DNA from: Endomychus coccineus
Lineage: Eukaryota > Arthropoda > Insecta > Coleoptera > Endomychidae
Assembly: GCA_958510875.1 (NCBI GenBank)
Contig: OY294067.1
Span: 194,997,322 to 195,061,321, forward strand
Direction of reading: 5' to 3'
DNA: 64,000 nucleotides
Shown: piece after piece, positions 51,912-63,300 of the stretch
Numbering within the stretch: the first letter of the stretch is position 1
Layout: every line of letters starts with the position of its first letter
Translations under genes and position numbers: made by a program
The notes under the pieces: generated by a model
The model's input: the letters and a program-made list of their open reading frames with translations, nothing else
The model's database searches: none
Told to the model about the DNA's origin: nothing

Positions 51912-53039
51912 TAGTTGATGGTATTGAAGCTATGATTCTATTTTGCTTGTTTGGTTTAGTTGAGAATGCATTCTGTATTTATACTCTGAAATAGCATTCA
52001 GCATTTTTATAACTTTGGAATAGATTAATAAACAAGTAATAATGATGCAACTAAGCGTAATTGCAGTAATAATCCTAAATTAGAATGCAGATTACATTGT
52101 TTATCACAAAAGATGATGCAATAAAAACAAAATTCGTGCAATAAGCCGAACCTAACCGAACCTCATATGAATAAGATTATCGAACGAATCGAAACTTCAA
52201 GGTCAGTCAAACCGAGTATTACCCAATACTTCAAGTTGAAAACATGTATCGAAGATTGAAAGCTGCTATAATTTGAAGCAGAATTGAAATATATATGTTG
52301 TAGATATATCCGACTACAGAGGGAACAATCTAATGTACCTATGATCGAAAGCAGTAAAGCCAGATCTGAAACTTTCCACAAATTCAAAACCCCTACATCT
52401 AAACAGGATGTTATTGTGATGCTTGGAGATACTTCCCATCCGAAGTACAATGTTTTCCGCGATAACGATGTAGTAACAACGATAGCAGTTGGAATCTTTG
52501 ATTGTGTGAATGAAACATGAAATTTATATTCTGACAACCCCAAAACGACAGAGCCTCTTGTCACATTACCTTTAGTGTTGAAGACTAATAAAAATTGATG
52601 ATTTTACCAGATAGTACCTAATGGCTTTAATTATAATTATAGTCGAAATATTACCGAACATAGCTGAATCAAGGTCAACCAAACCGAGTATACACGAGTA
52701 TTACCGCACATAGTCGAAACTAGCTTCAACACCTTTTTTCAACCCTTAACAATGCTATTCTCACCACCTCTTCAGCACACCCTAAGCCTCTGGTCATTGG
52801 TATCAAGCTACAAGAACGAAACTTCAAGGTCAACCAAACCGAGTATACGTGAATATTACCCGAACATAGCCGAAATATTACCGAACATAGCCGAAAAAGC
52901 CTCTGGTCATTGGCGTCAAGCTACAAGAAGTGCGGTCGCTGCACGAATACACACGAGCATTCACGAACATTGCCGAAGGGGGTAGAAGTGGATGGCTTGC
53001 ATCCAGAACCGGCCTTACTATACTACTCACGAGGCCCAT
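51912..53039. other. Non-coding region with short dispersed repeats
   Basis: No conserved gene. From about 52640 to 52980 a phrase like TTACCGAACATAGCCGAA recurs, together with AAGGTCAACCAAACCGAGTA and CCTCTGGTCATTGG-CAAGCTACAAGAA repeats. This may hold the boundary between the second and third Polintons; no clear TIR was identified. Confidence 0.4.
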
Positions 53040-54845
53040 TCTCATCCCCCGTAAAATTCCGATTCATAGATTCATATAGATTTTTGAATACATCACTAGA
53101 TCAGCTAGTTTCCTTCTTGAATGTTAACCAATTGAAAATTTTAAAGCGTGAATTCAATCATTTATCAGAAGATCAGTTCAATTTATTAACCCGTAAGGGG
53201 GTTTTCCCTTATGAACATTTAGATGGGTGGAATCGATTGGATGAGTTAAATTTACCATCAATCGAAAAATTCGATAATAAATTGAGAGATGAATCTATAA
53301 GTGCGGAGAACTATAAACATGCACAAAACATTTGGCAGAAATTTAATTGTAGTAATTTAGGGGAGTATTCAGATATATATTTTAAAACGGACGTTTTGTT
53401 ATTAGCTGATGTTTTTGAGAATTTTAGAGCTAAATGTATTGAGATAGGCAGTTTAGATCCATCGTACAGCTTCACTTTACCTGGATTCTCGTGGGAGTGT
53501 ATGTTAAAATATACTAAAATTTCTCTCCAAATTCTCAAAGACATCGATATGATTATGTTTATAGAAAGGGGGATAAGAGGAGGTGTGAGCCAATGTTGTA
53601 ATAGATTCACAGCAGCTAATTATAAATATATGAAGGATTATAATCCACAAGAGGAGAATAGTTACCTCATGTACTCCGATGTATGTAATTTATATGGGTG
53701 GGCTATGGCCCAATATTTACCGTATGGAAATTTTGAATGGTGACAAATATTTCCGATGAAAGTCCTATTGGATACATTCTAGAAGTAGATCTAGATTACA
53801 TGATGTTCGCAAAGATTTACCGCTTTGTCCTTTACACTCAACACCCCCTAATGCTAAAGAACCTAAATTATTATCCACTCTATTTAATAAATCTAAATAT
53901 ATTAATCACTATAGAAATGTGAAACAATGTTTAGCATTAGGAATGGTCTTGAAGAAAGTGCATAGGGTTTTGAAATTTAGTCAATCCGCTTGGTTGAAAG
54001 TGTATATCGATTTGAATACGCGACTACGCGCAGGTGCGCAGAATAAATTTGAGGAGGCTCTTTTCAGACTAATCATAAATGCAATATTTGGGAAATCGAT
54101 GGAGAACGTACGTAAGCATCGGAGCGTTAAGGTAGTTAATAAATGGTATGGACTATTTGGAGCGCGATACTATATTTCGCAGCCGAATTTCAATAGTAGT
54201 AAGATTTTTGATGGAAATTTGATAGCAATCAAGCAAAACAAACTCGAAATATAATTAATAAACCAATTTATATAGGAATGGCTATTTTAGATATTTCAAA
54301 AACTTGTGTGTTTGATTTCCATTATAACTTTATGCTGAAAATATATAAAGATCCTGAAGCGATAAGGCTGTGTTATACAGATACTGATAGGTTGATCTAT
54401 CATATAATCACTGACGATGACATCTACGAGACGATAATCAGGAAAAATGTTTCAAAATCTGATACAAGCGACTATGCTGTGGATAATATTTTTAATGTCC
54501 CACTTGTGAATAAGAAAGTAGTAGGACTTATGAAGGATGAGAACAAAGGATTTTTAATGACGAAATTTGTAGGCTTACGCTCCAAAATGTATAGCTATAA
54601 AGTAGAAGGAAAAGAACCTGTTAAAAAAGCGAAGGGTATTAGAGATGCTGTATTGAAATATTCCATCTCTTTTGAAGACTTGTTAAATGTCTCGGGGAGG
54701 AAATTGAGATTTATAGAGTGCAGAAATCAATCCGCTCTTTTGATTTCAATCTTTACACCATCGAACAGAACAAAATTGCTTTGAGTCCGTTTGATACCAA
54801 ACGTCACCTGATAAAATACCGAACAAATACCCTGCCTTATGGGCA
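53040..54845 (+). pseudogene. Polinton DNA polymerase B, multiply frameshifted
   Basis: Protein-primed family B polymerase pieces: FRFIDSYRFLNTSLDQLVSF, YSDIYFKTDVLLLADVFENF, TLPGFSWECMLKY, GIRGGVSQC and YSDVCNLYGWAM (motif A region, DxxxLY) up to 53743; after a shift near 53800, the stretch LALGMVLKKVHRVLKFSQSA and IINAIFGKSMENVRKH; after another near 54250, CYTDTD (motif C, followed by Arg where Ser is usual) and KFVGLRSKMYSYK, ending near 54845. The N-terminal exonuclease half is missing or unrecognisable. It probably belongs with the third Polinton. It would replicate the element; it cannot be functional here. Confidence 0.8.
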
Positions 54846-54850
54846 CTATT

Positions 54851-55165
54851 CACTGTGCTAATTTTAAGATTTTATGCTTTTTAGTTTTATATTGTAAAAT
54901 TTAATGTGTTTGTGTTTCATAAATTTAAAATGATAATGAAAATAAATTGTTTACTATGATGTCACTGCTAATTTTAAGATTTCATGCTTTTCAGTTTTAT
55001 ATTGTAAAATTTATGTGTTTATGGTTCATAAAATTTAATAATAATGAATAAATTGTTTACTATGATGTCACTGTGCTAATTTTTAGTTTTATATGGTAAA
55101 ATTTAATGTTTTTATGTTTCATAAAATTTGATAATAATAAATAAATTGTTTACTATGATGTAGGT
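54851..55165 (+). repeat. Three-copy ~105-bp tandem repeat after PolB
   Basis: Units start near 54851, 54962 and 55068, each with CTAATTTTAAGATTTCATGC-type sequence, TATATTGTAAAATTTA, and AATAAATTGTTTACTATGATG. Each carries an AATAAA signal, so the presumed poly(A) region of PolB has been tandemly copied. Confidence 0.75.
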
Positions 55166-55274
55166 GTATTTTAATAATGAAACAAAGATAATTATTAATC
55201 ATAATTTATTGTTCTAAATCATACAAAACCTTATTTTTATAGAAGAATAACATTTCTCTGAGTGTATTGGTCAA

Positions 55275-55759
55275 TTAACATTTTGGTGATGCAATATTAA
55301 TAAAACAATACAAGAGTTCTAATGCACTGGCATGATTCCTCATGCTTTTTATCACATCAATAACATTGTGATAGTATGAAGAAAAATCAAATTGTTCGAG
55401 AAAAGACACTCGATGTGATAACACTCCATCGTTGATAATTATTATTTCTCGAACATCTTCCTCACACAGCCAAAAGTGAATACCATGCTTCGTAACTTGA
55501 AGTTTTTTTTTCATTATTGTCCCACACAAAATGAACTATTTGGCAATATTCATCGGATGCTATGGGGGCAGGATAGGAAATCTGTTTGTAAACTTGAGAA
55601 GAAATCTCTGATTTTAGTTAGAAGCATTTCGATGAAGTCATACCATTCCAGCAGTCCAAAGGTGAGTTTACAACTTTGCGAAGAATGGATAAGTGATATT
55701 GTTGGTGCGAAGATTTGCATAGGACTCAATCCATACTTAATTTCATAACCCCCCTCCAA
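55275..55759 (-). other. Broken minus-strand coding region, unrecognised
   Basis: Two frames (55759-55550 and 55529-55275) appear to be one broken protein of about 155 residues: FAPTISLIHSSQSCKLTFGL, then VTKHGIHFWLCEEDVREIII and FLEQFDFSSYYHNVIDVIKS. It directly follows, and slightly overlaps, the truncated integrase. It does not resemble the integrase C-terminus of the other copies, so it is either a separate small Polinton gene or inserted sequence. Confidence 0.35.
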
Positions 55760-56409
55760 TGGGTATGTTTGGCTTTGCTTATACGTACCACATCGCCAAC
55801 GTTGAATTTATGTGGTAAAGCCAACTTTAGGTGTGAGAAGGATCGCTTCAATATCACGCTCTCATTTTGTTTTGTCACTTTGAATGGAGCCATATTTATA
55901 GTTCTATGTATACGTTTATTATATTTTTCCGTGATTTCTTGAAGTATATCAATCGATCTATATTTTCCTTTCAAACTACATTGTTTGTAAAGCGCTTCTT
56001 TCAAGGTTCGAATAACACGTTCAGCAATGGTGGCTTTCTTCACACTATACGTATTATAATGGTTGATTTTGTGTTTTTTCATCAGCTCGTCAAAATGCTT
56101 ATTAAAGAATTCTTTACCTTGGTCGCTTTGCAGATTCCTAGGTTTACGTCCTCCTCCCTCAGTCAATATAGAATTAACTGCTTTCCGCACCTCTTCGGCT
56201 GATTTCGTTTTCAATGAACGAGTCCACACGAATTTCGAGAAGCAATCGATCATCACCAAAATATACTTGAATCCTCGATTTTCACGAGCATAATTACCCA
56301 TTTCGGCTAGATCCATCTGCCACAAGTCATCCAGTCCCTTCAAAATTGTACGACGACGTTTGACATTTTTTCGGGCTGGCTTATGAATCTCATCGACAAC
56401 TTGTTGCAT
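55726..56409 (-). pseudogene. Polinton C integrase, C-terminus lost
   Basis: Very close to 29012-29935: WQMDLAEMGNYARENRGFKY, NLQSDQGKEFFN and TIAERVIRTLKEAL carry the catalytic acids. After VVRISKAKH, at about 55760, the sequence departs from the family, so the end of the SH3-like part and the chromodomain are missing. Tail to tail with PolB. Confidence 0.8.
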
Positions 56410-56450
56410 CTTTTTTCAATTATTGTCCATTTAAAATAAGTTTTATCGGT

Positions 56451-57119
56451 CTATTTTATAGGATTTGGAGTCATACGTTTCGGGTTGGTTGATGAGGTGG
56501 AGGTGGTAGCATCATTTGGTCTTTTCTTCGAGGGTGTCGTCATACGTTGTTCCAACGCCAGCAGCCTACTCATAATATATTCCTGATGTACATCTATTAT
56601 GTTATAATCTATAGTGATCTTGTTCAATTTATCATTATGATCACGCAAAATAACGCGTTGACTCTTATGATATGTTTCGAAATTATCAGAGAATTTCTTG
56701 AAGATATCGAGTACATTCGCTCCAACGGTTTTGAGATCCTTAGCATTTTTCTTCTTGTATTCATCCAATTCTTTATGTAAACTCGTAAAGCTAGCATCAC
56801 TTTGATTTTTGTGCGATTGTATGTTGATGGAGAAACTACTCATCTCTCCAATTAATTTCTGAATCTTATGTGAAAAGTCATCGTTGAAGATGCGCTCCAA
56901 GTTCTCCCCAATCTTCGCACTCGCATCATCGACATAAATCTTGCTTGCAACATCGTTCTTGAATGTGGGCGTTTTCACATTACAAATTTTCACGTTCTCG
57001 ATATCTACATCACCATCTGTTGTACGGGCTAGAACGTGTGAAAACATCGATTGTCGAAGAGCGTTGATGCTAGTTGAACCACCAATCACAGATCTTCGTC
57101 CGAACTTATCAAGACTCAT
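56451..57119 (-). CDS. Polinton C fibre-like coiled-coil protein
   Basis: About 222 residues from the Met of MSLDKFGRRS (57119). The longer frame to 57185 has no support from the other copy. Shows a NVKICNVKTPTFKNDVASKI segment, long heptad-type helices, and a Ser/Thr/Pro-rich tail with PKRMTPNP. Related to 28341-28994, here without a premature stop. It overlaps the end of the DUF8207-like gene by about 10 bp, as in Polinton A. Confidence 0.65.
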   Translation of the reverse strand: MSLDKFGRRSVIGGSTSINALRQSMFSHVLARTTDGDVDIENVKICNVKTPTFKNDVASKIYVDDASAKIGENLERIFNDDFSHKIQKLIGEMSSFSINIQSHKNQSDASFTSLHKELDEYKKKNAKDLKTVGANVLDIFKKFSDNFETYHKSQRVILRDHNDKLNKITIDYNIIDVHQEYIMSRLLALEQRMTTPSKKRPNDATTSTSSTNPKRMTPNPIK

Positions 57120-57987
57120 CGTGTAAATGATATGAAACAGTAATGAACACACAGTAATATATGATATCGGCTTCTCGAAGCTCATTTATTATAGCGACTA
57201 TCTCATTGTCGTGCGATGTATTCCCAGCTTGTTGAGATGCCATCAAAGGACTCAATCGTTCCGCAAGCTCGTTCGGATCGTCCCAGTTCACGTACTCCAC
57301 TGGTTCGTTGTTATATGTCAATTGCATACCGCTACCGGGAGCGTCCTCATGAATTAGAGGTCGAATTATTTTAATGTACTTGTATTTTCGAGTACCTTTC
57401 AAGTTTCCAGCACTATTTCTATGGGGATTTGTCAAGTTCAGAATCATCCTGTAATTCATCTTATCTTTCTTGGTGAAATTTTTAGGTTTGTCATAGAATA
57501 TAAGTTCACACAGACCGACGGTGCTTTTGAATTTTCTTCCTTGTGTCACGATAGTATCTCTATTTTTGAAATCGATCAATTTACCTCCTAGTAACCATGA
57601 CAACAAACTAGCATCGTAAACTGGGCCATAAACTCTATCGATGTTTCTACTCCCTGACCAATAATCACCGATATATTTTTGAAATAACTCTGGGTAAGAT
57701 TCTAATACGTCATAGTCATCATCATCGTTGTCAGACTCTTCAATAACAGTTTTCATACTTGCATCGCTTACATCCAATACCGTTCCTCTTTCATCTTCCT
57801 CCTCCTCCTCTTCCTCCACATCATCCTTTTCTTGCTTAATTTCACGTTTAATTAATGGTGTATTATTGGATTTGATTATTTCCCGAAGTGGTTCCGATAT
57901 GGGTTTAAATAATTTATTGATCGACTCGTCCTCTTCCGTCTTACCCAGTTTCAATGTGAGATATTTCTTGCGTATAGATCGCGCCAA
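57109..57987 (-). pseudogene. Polinton C DUF8207-like protein
   Basis: 292 codons with SIRKKYLTLKLGK, an acidic Glu-rich tract (EEEEEEDE), SLLSWLLGGK, FKSTVGLCELIFY and EPVEYVNWDDPNELAERLSP. No ATG lies at the start of the frame; a plausible ATG (MDAK) at about 58026 is out of frame by a small shift, so the 5' end is damaged. Otherwise like 27293-28357. Confidence 0.7.
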
Positions 57988-58084
57988 TTGAGCGATTTTT
58001 CGTTTACCTGCTAACCTTTGCGTCCATTGTGTATTTGCTATATATAGATTTCACATTCCCACTTTAATATATACATCGAAACCT

Positions 58085-58348
58085 TTGCATTATCTTCCAT
58101 TGTTCAAATCGAAATCTTTAACAATTATCAATGTCCCAAATTTCTCCATCCAAATAGGATCAGTTACAGGAGGTGCAAGTGCTATCGCAAATACGGTGGT
58201 TAATGCTAAAAATGCCAAAAAGAAGTTTGAAGAAGATCAACGTCACAACAAAGCTATGGAATCGCCGGGAAAAGGTTTATACTTGAAACGCAACGCTAAA
58301 GGAGGATATGGATTGTTTTTGAAGCAGCAGCAGCAAAAAAACTATTAA
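58085..58348 (+). pseudogene. Polinton C PLA2-like protein, C-terminal fragment
   Basis: Similarity starts at GSVTGGASAIANTVV (about 58157) and covers the end of the family: KKKFEEDQRHNKAMESPGKG and GLYLKRNAKGGYGLFLKQ. The PLA2 domain and most of the hydrophobic segment are missing. Divergent from the DUF8207-like gene. Confidence 0.7.
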
Positions 58349-58699
58349 TTGAGCTACCCGATGATAGACCAATGTACGATCGAGATTTGATACGTTTCGC
58401 TACAATTCTGAAGTCTTTATGCGAGATACGCTACCGCACAAACCTAGACGTCGTGAATGTATCATTCTAAAATTGGACTTGACTAAAAACAATGGAACGC
58501 ATTGAGTAGCGTTCAGAAAAATCGATAACGATGTAGAATATTTTGATTCTTTTGGAAATTTGAAGCGGAACTCGTTCGATATTTGGGTGAGAACGTTAGG
58601 ATTTTCTACAATAATGACACCTATCGGAACTATAATCAAGTGATATGTGGACAGTTGTGTTTGAAATTTCTCAGTCACACTCGATTATTCAAAGAGTAA
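58335..58699 (+). pseudogene. Polinton C adenain-type protease, broken
   Basis: Pieces in several plus-strand frames: PMYDRDLIRFATILKS, FMRDTLP, NNGTHW (catalytic His), EYFDSFGNLK (Asp) and ICGQLCLKFLSH (Cys). Broken by a frameshift near 58415 and a stop right after THW (58504). It starts over the end of the PLA2-like frame, as in Polinton A. Confidence 0.7.
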
Positions 58700-58714
58700 C
58701 AACCACACACCACC

Positions 58715-59176
58715 ATGGATTTCACTTCTGCAATAATACAATACATATGTGAAAATGAGAGTAGTAGTGGGAGTAGTTTGAGGAGAATCATCGATTTTAT
58801 TTATGGAAATTTGATCGAGGCTATCAATAAACCTACGAGCGAACTTACACGTAAGAATTTAACGTTTCTGTCTATAAAATACATCCTAAAACATTTGGAT
58901 GTGGTGTTTCTCAATCAGAATGAGGTTCCGGAACATATGTTCGATTACCTTTACCGTCATATGCAGTGTAAGGAAGATGTCGATGAAGATTGCGATGGTC
59001 CACAACCCCCACGCAAACTATGTTCTCAATGTTTATCTGAGCAGATTTCTCACATCATGGAGAACGAGGAAATAACTCATCACGAGAAGCAAGAGTTGAT
59101 AGAAGAAGTTTGCAAAGACGACCCATACTTTATGAGATCATACTTATTCCATATATTAATGTTAAAATATAAATAG
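58715..59176 (+). CDS. Small unrecognised Polinton C protein
   Basis: 153 residues, intact, ATG 58715 (MDFTSAIIQYICENESSSG). Largely helical in look, acidic, with a possible zinc-binding group C-x2-C (LCSQCLSEQ) preceded by a C near MQCKEDVDEDC. It lies between protease and penton genes; Polinton A has no gene there. I do not recognise the family. Confidence 0.5.
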   Translation: MDFTSAIIQYICENESSSGSSLRRIIDFIYGNLIEAINKPTSELTRKNLTFLSIKYILKHLDVVFLNQNEVPEHMFDYLYRHMQCKEDVDEDCDGPQPPRKLCSQCLSEQISHIMENEEITHHEKQELIEEVCKDDPYFMRSYLFHILMLKYK

Positions 59177-59205
59177 AGATGTTTCAATAAATTTTTATGA
59201 GTATC

Positions 59206-59830
59206 ATGTCTCAGTTGTTCACGTTAACAAGCACCAACTATATATTGTCATTTACACCGCAGAATTCGATTGTGCTGAGGCCAGACAAAAAATATTATTT
59301 AGCATTGTTGAGATTCAATTCATACAATTCCATACTCAATATAGAGAACGAGAAATTCTACTATTACGTAGAAGGAGATAAAACAAAAGCGAAGACTAAG
59401 ACGCTTGAAGCGATAACTATTCCGGTTGGGAACTACGAGATAAGCGATATCGAAGAATTTATCAGGAAAAAATTGAAGGTTAAAGAAGATATATTCTCGC
59501 TGAAACCGAATAACAATACGTTAAAGTGTGAAATATTCCATAAAAATCACGATATTTCGTTCGAAAAAAAACGATAGTCTTGCTAAAATATTAGGATTTT
59601 CGCGGGGGGTATTGAAGAAGGGTGTGGTGCAAGTGCCTGATTTACCTGTCAACATGATAAAAGTCACCAACATACGTTTCGAGTCGAACATTACAGTGGG
59701 AGCCTTCTATCGAAATAGACCTGCGCATACGATCTACGATTTTCCTATCACCATCGACCCCGGCTATAGGATTGTGGAGCGTCCGAGGAATCCTCTCTAT
59801 CTACCAGTGTTGGATGTAAACCAATATATT
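59206..59830 (+). pseudogene. Polinton C penton-like protein, frameshifted and truncated
   Basis: Starts MSQLFTLTSTNYI. Frame 1 goes to about 59575, where a run of A causes a shift into the frame with SLAKILGFSRGVLKK, RNRPAHTIYDFPITIDPG and PLYLPVLDVNQY. At 59830 it is cut by the BEL LTR. Matches 31423-32154 block for block. Probably the single-jelly-roll penton protein. Confidence 0.65.
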
Positions 59831-60031
59831 TGCAGGCTAAAGTCTAGCATAGCGGCGGCTCTGCGCTTCGCATGACAGTATCCGTGCAATCTCCATGACT
59901 GCAAGCAATTCTGTTGTTATAATCATTACAATATTTGTTATGTCACTATAATACATCTTTTATAAAGTGCAGTAGTGTTTTATTATCAACAAAAACCTAC
60001 AAAAAAGCTCAGATGAACTCATCATCAAACA
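59831..60031 (+). repeat. Probable 5' LTR of the BEL/Pao element
   Basis: TGCAGGC...TCAAACA. The left edge is placed where similarity to the penton gene stops; the right edge just before a TGG that can begin the PBS. About 201 bp, short but possible for BEL elements. The partner LTR lies outside the window, so the boundaries are tentative. Confidence 0.45.
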
Positions 60032-60049
60032 TGGTCCTTCAACACCGGA
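60032..60049 (+). other. Possible PBS of the BEL/Pao element
   Basis: TGGTCCTTCAACACCGGA, just after the proposed LTR end. TGG at the start fits pairing with a tRNA CCA end. Nothing else is seen between it and the gag start apart from an untranslated leader. Confidence 0.45.
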
Positions 60050-60345
60050 TATAAAAACAGTTTATTGGAAAATACACAAGAGCGAATCGGAAGGCAGGCA
60101 GCGGTTTTCAGCGTGGGAATCAAACGACGCAGGAAGTTGGCGCGATCAAAGAGCAGAACTTTTTGGGCACGATTGGGTCAGAAATTCATGGTATAAGCAG
60201 ATAGAACATACACAAGCACGGTAGGGCAAGAAGTAAATAAGTGAGTGCATTCCTCCTTTTCCTTTTTATCCATTAAACGGGCTCTGTCTGTGTTATATTA
60301 CTATTTAAATTGGCATTTTCGGTATATTCAATAAATACATTTACA

Positions 60346-63300
60346 ATGGCGGATGATTTGAATGAATCAATTCGAAAACGAGGCATTTTGAAGGGAAAGT
60401 TAACGAGATTCGAGTCGTTCATGTCATCGGCTTCAGAGGATATGTTAGTTCAGTTGCCGGCACGCATAGACAAGTGTAGAGAGTGTTGGACTGATTTTGA
60501 TGCCTTACAAACTTACATAGAAAAATTGGATGTGTCACAGGCACAAGTCGAAGAGAGGCAATCTTTTGAAGATAATTATTTTAAACTCATTGCTATGGCG
60601 GAAGGCAAACTCAATGCGAGCGCTTCCTCAAAAAATAACAACGCATCTGGTAGTCAAAACGTTAACCCCGGAACACAACCTGTTGACAGAAATGTTAAAT
60701 TACCAATTATGGAAATTCCATCATTTTACGGGTCGTATAAAGAATGGTTAGAGTTCCATGACACTTTTAATGCTTTGATTCACACAAACAGTTCTTTATC
60801 AGGTATACAAAAATTTTATTATTTAAAAAATTCACTGAAGGGTGATGCTGCTGAGGTGATTCGTGCTCTAGAAGTTTCGGAGCAAAATTACGTAGAAGCT
60901 TGGAAATTATTAAAAGATCGGTTTGAAAACAAAAAACTGATAGCTTTAAGTCATATAGACTCCATGTATAATTTTCCACAAATTCACAAGGAATCGTTCA
61001 CGCAATTGAGAAAACTTTTGGATCTTATAAAAAGGGATATTAGATCTTTGAAATCTTTAGGTCAGCCCATCGATTCATGGGACATACTCTTGATCTATAT
61101 TTTAGAAAATAAACTAGATTCAATCACAAAAAGGGAGTGGCAAAAAAGTGGTGCATGTAACAAATTTGCCACTATGACCGAATTTCAGGTATTTTTAGAA
61201 AAAAGGTGTCAACTTTTGGAGGCAATGGATTCAAATAAAACAGTAAATAAAATATCAGAATGGAAGGTCAAGTCAGATAAGCAAAATGTGTCAAGGTCGT
61301 TTGTGGCGGTCACAAAACCTTGCATCATCTGTAAAGAAAATCATTTCTTATTTACATGTAAAAAATTCCAAAATTTGGCAGTATCAGCCAGACGGGACGA
61401 GGTTAAAAAATCAGGGGCTTGTTGGAACTGCTTAAAATACGGACATCGGGTAGATAGTTGTACATTAGGGGGCTGCAAACAATGCGGAAGGAAACACAAC
61501 ACTATGATACATCATAGTGAACAAACACAATCTAGGTCAGTAATTGCATCATCAGGGTCACAGGACGGTTCAGGTCCTTCGGAAGAACCTCGTACTTCGA
61601 GAACACAAAATACGGTTCAAAATTATCAATGTATTGCAAACACATTATCCGCTGAAATTCTTTTATCCACAGCACTTGTACACATTGTTGACGGTTTCGG
61701 TAATTTACAAGAGTGTCGAACACTATTGGATTCAGGGTCACAATCGAATTTCATTTCAAGGGATCTTTGGAAAAAATTACATCTTTCAGCACAAAAAATC
61801 AACATACCAGTGTTGGGTATTGGTCAGGGTAGAACAAACATCACACATTCTGTTAATGCAGTTGTTCATTCCAAATTTAACAATTTCAAGTTTGAATCTC
61901 GTTTTTTAATAATCGATAAAATTTCTGAAAACTTACCATCAATAAATATTGACTCAAACAGTTTAGTTATTCCACAAAATATCACGTTAGCAGATATCAC
62001 ATTTGACAGAACCAACAAAATAGATCTTCTGTTAGGTGCTTCCATATTCTGGGATTTAATATGTGTAGGCCAATTGAAATTAGGAAAAAACAAACCGGTG
62101 ATTCAAAAAACAAAATTGGGTTGGGTTATTTCAGGGCCGGTATTAGGAATTCATAAATTAACAAATAATATAACAACATGTAATATTTCATCAAATATAC
62201 AAATTCAAGATCAACTTGAGAAATTCTGGGAAATAGAAGAATGTCATAATAAAAAACCACTTCCTAATGAAGAGATGCAATGTGAAAAAATATTTCATGA
62301 AACAACTAAACGGGATGAAAACGGTAGATTCATTGTTCATTTACCTTTGCGTGAAAACATAGGTAATTTAGGAGATTCATTTAACACAGCATTAAAAAGA
62401 TTTCAGCAACTAGAAAGACGGTTAGACAGGGATGGCAAAATGAAGCTACAATATCAGGATTTCATTCGGGAATATATTGAGCTAGGTCATATGACAAAGA
62501 TCGGAACATCAGAGGAGTTAGGCAGATTAAGGGATATTAATCAACCAATTTACTATTTACCACATCACGGAGTTTTCAAAGAAACATCTTTAACAACAAA
62601 ATGCAGGGTGGTATTTGATGGATCTGCAAAAACCGATACGGGTTTATCTTTGAACAATGGTTTGATGGTTGGGCCTAAATTACAAGATAACCTTTTTAAT
62701 ATATTATTACGCTTTCGAAGATACGAAGTAGTTATTGCAGGGGATGTGGAAAAAATGTACCGGCAGGTTTTTATTACAAAGGAGCACAGAAACTTACAGA
62801 GAATTTTATGGCGATTTTCATGTGACCAACCAATTGACGTTTATCAACTTAATACGATCACGTATGGGACGGCACCGGCATCTTTTTTAGCAGTGAAATG
62901 TTTGCAACAGTTAGGTTTAGACAATAATGAAGGGTTTCCTATTGCTAGTCAAACTATATTGCACGATTTCTACATGGACGATTTATTGGTGAGTACAAGG
63001 TCGGTACACGAAGCAAAAATAATAAAAGATCAAGTAAGTCAAATTCTAGAAGGGGTTGGTTTTATTTTGAGGAAATGGATTTCGAATAGAACGGAGGTTT
63101 TAGTAGGTGAAAGTAAGAATTCAGAAATTGAGCATTATCTGTCAAATGATGAAACAACAAAGGCTTTAGGGTTATTATGGAATTCGGATAGGGATATTTT
63201 ACAATACAAAATACAAATTGATGTGACGCAATCAAGGGTAACAAAACGAACAATTTTGTCTGTAACTTCACAAATATTTGACCCTCTGGGTCTGGTAGGT

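Noticed and set aside
53737..53922. Separate small protein after the PolB N-terminal part
   Set aside because: Its start (SPIGYILEVDLDY) is polymerase sequence and the remainder is out of frame; it belongs to the broken PolB gene.
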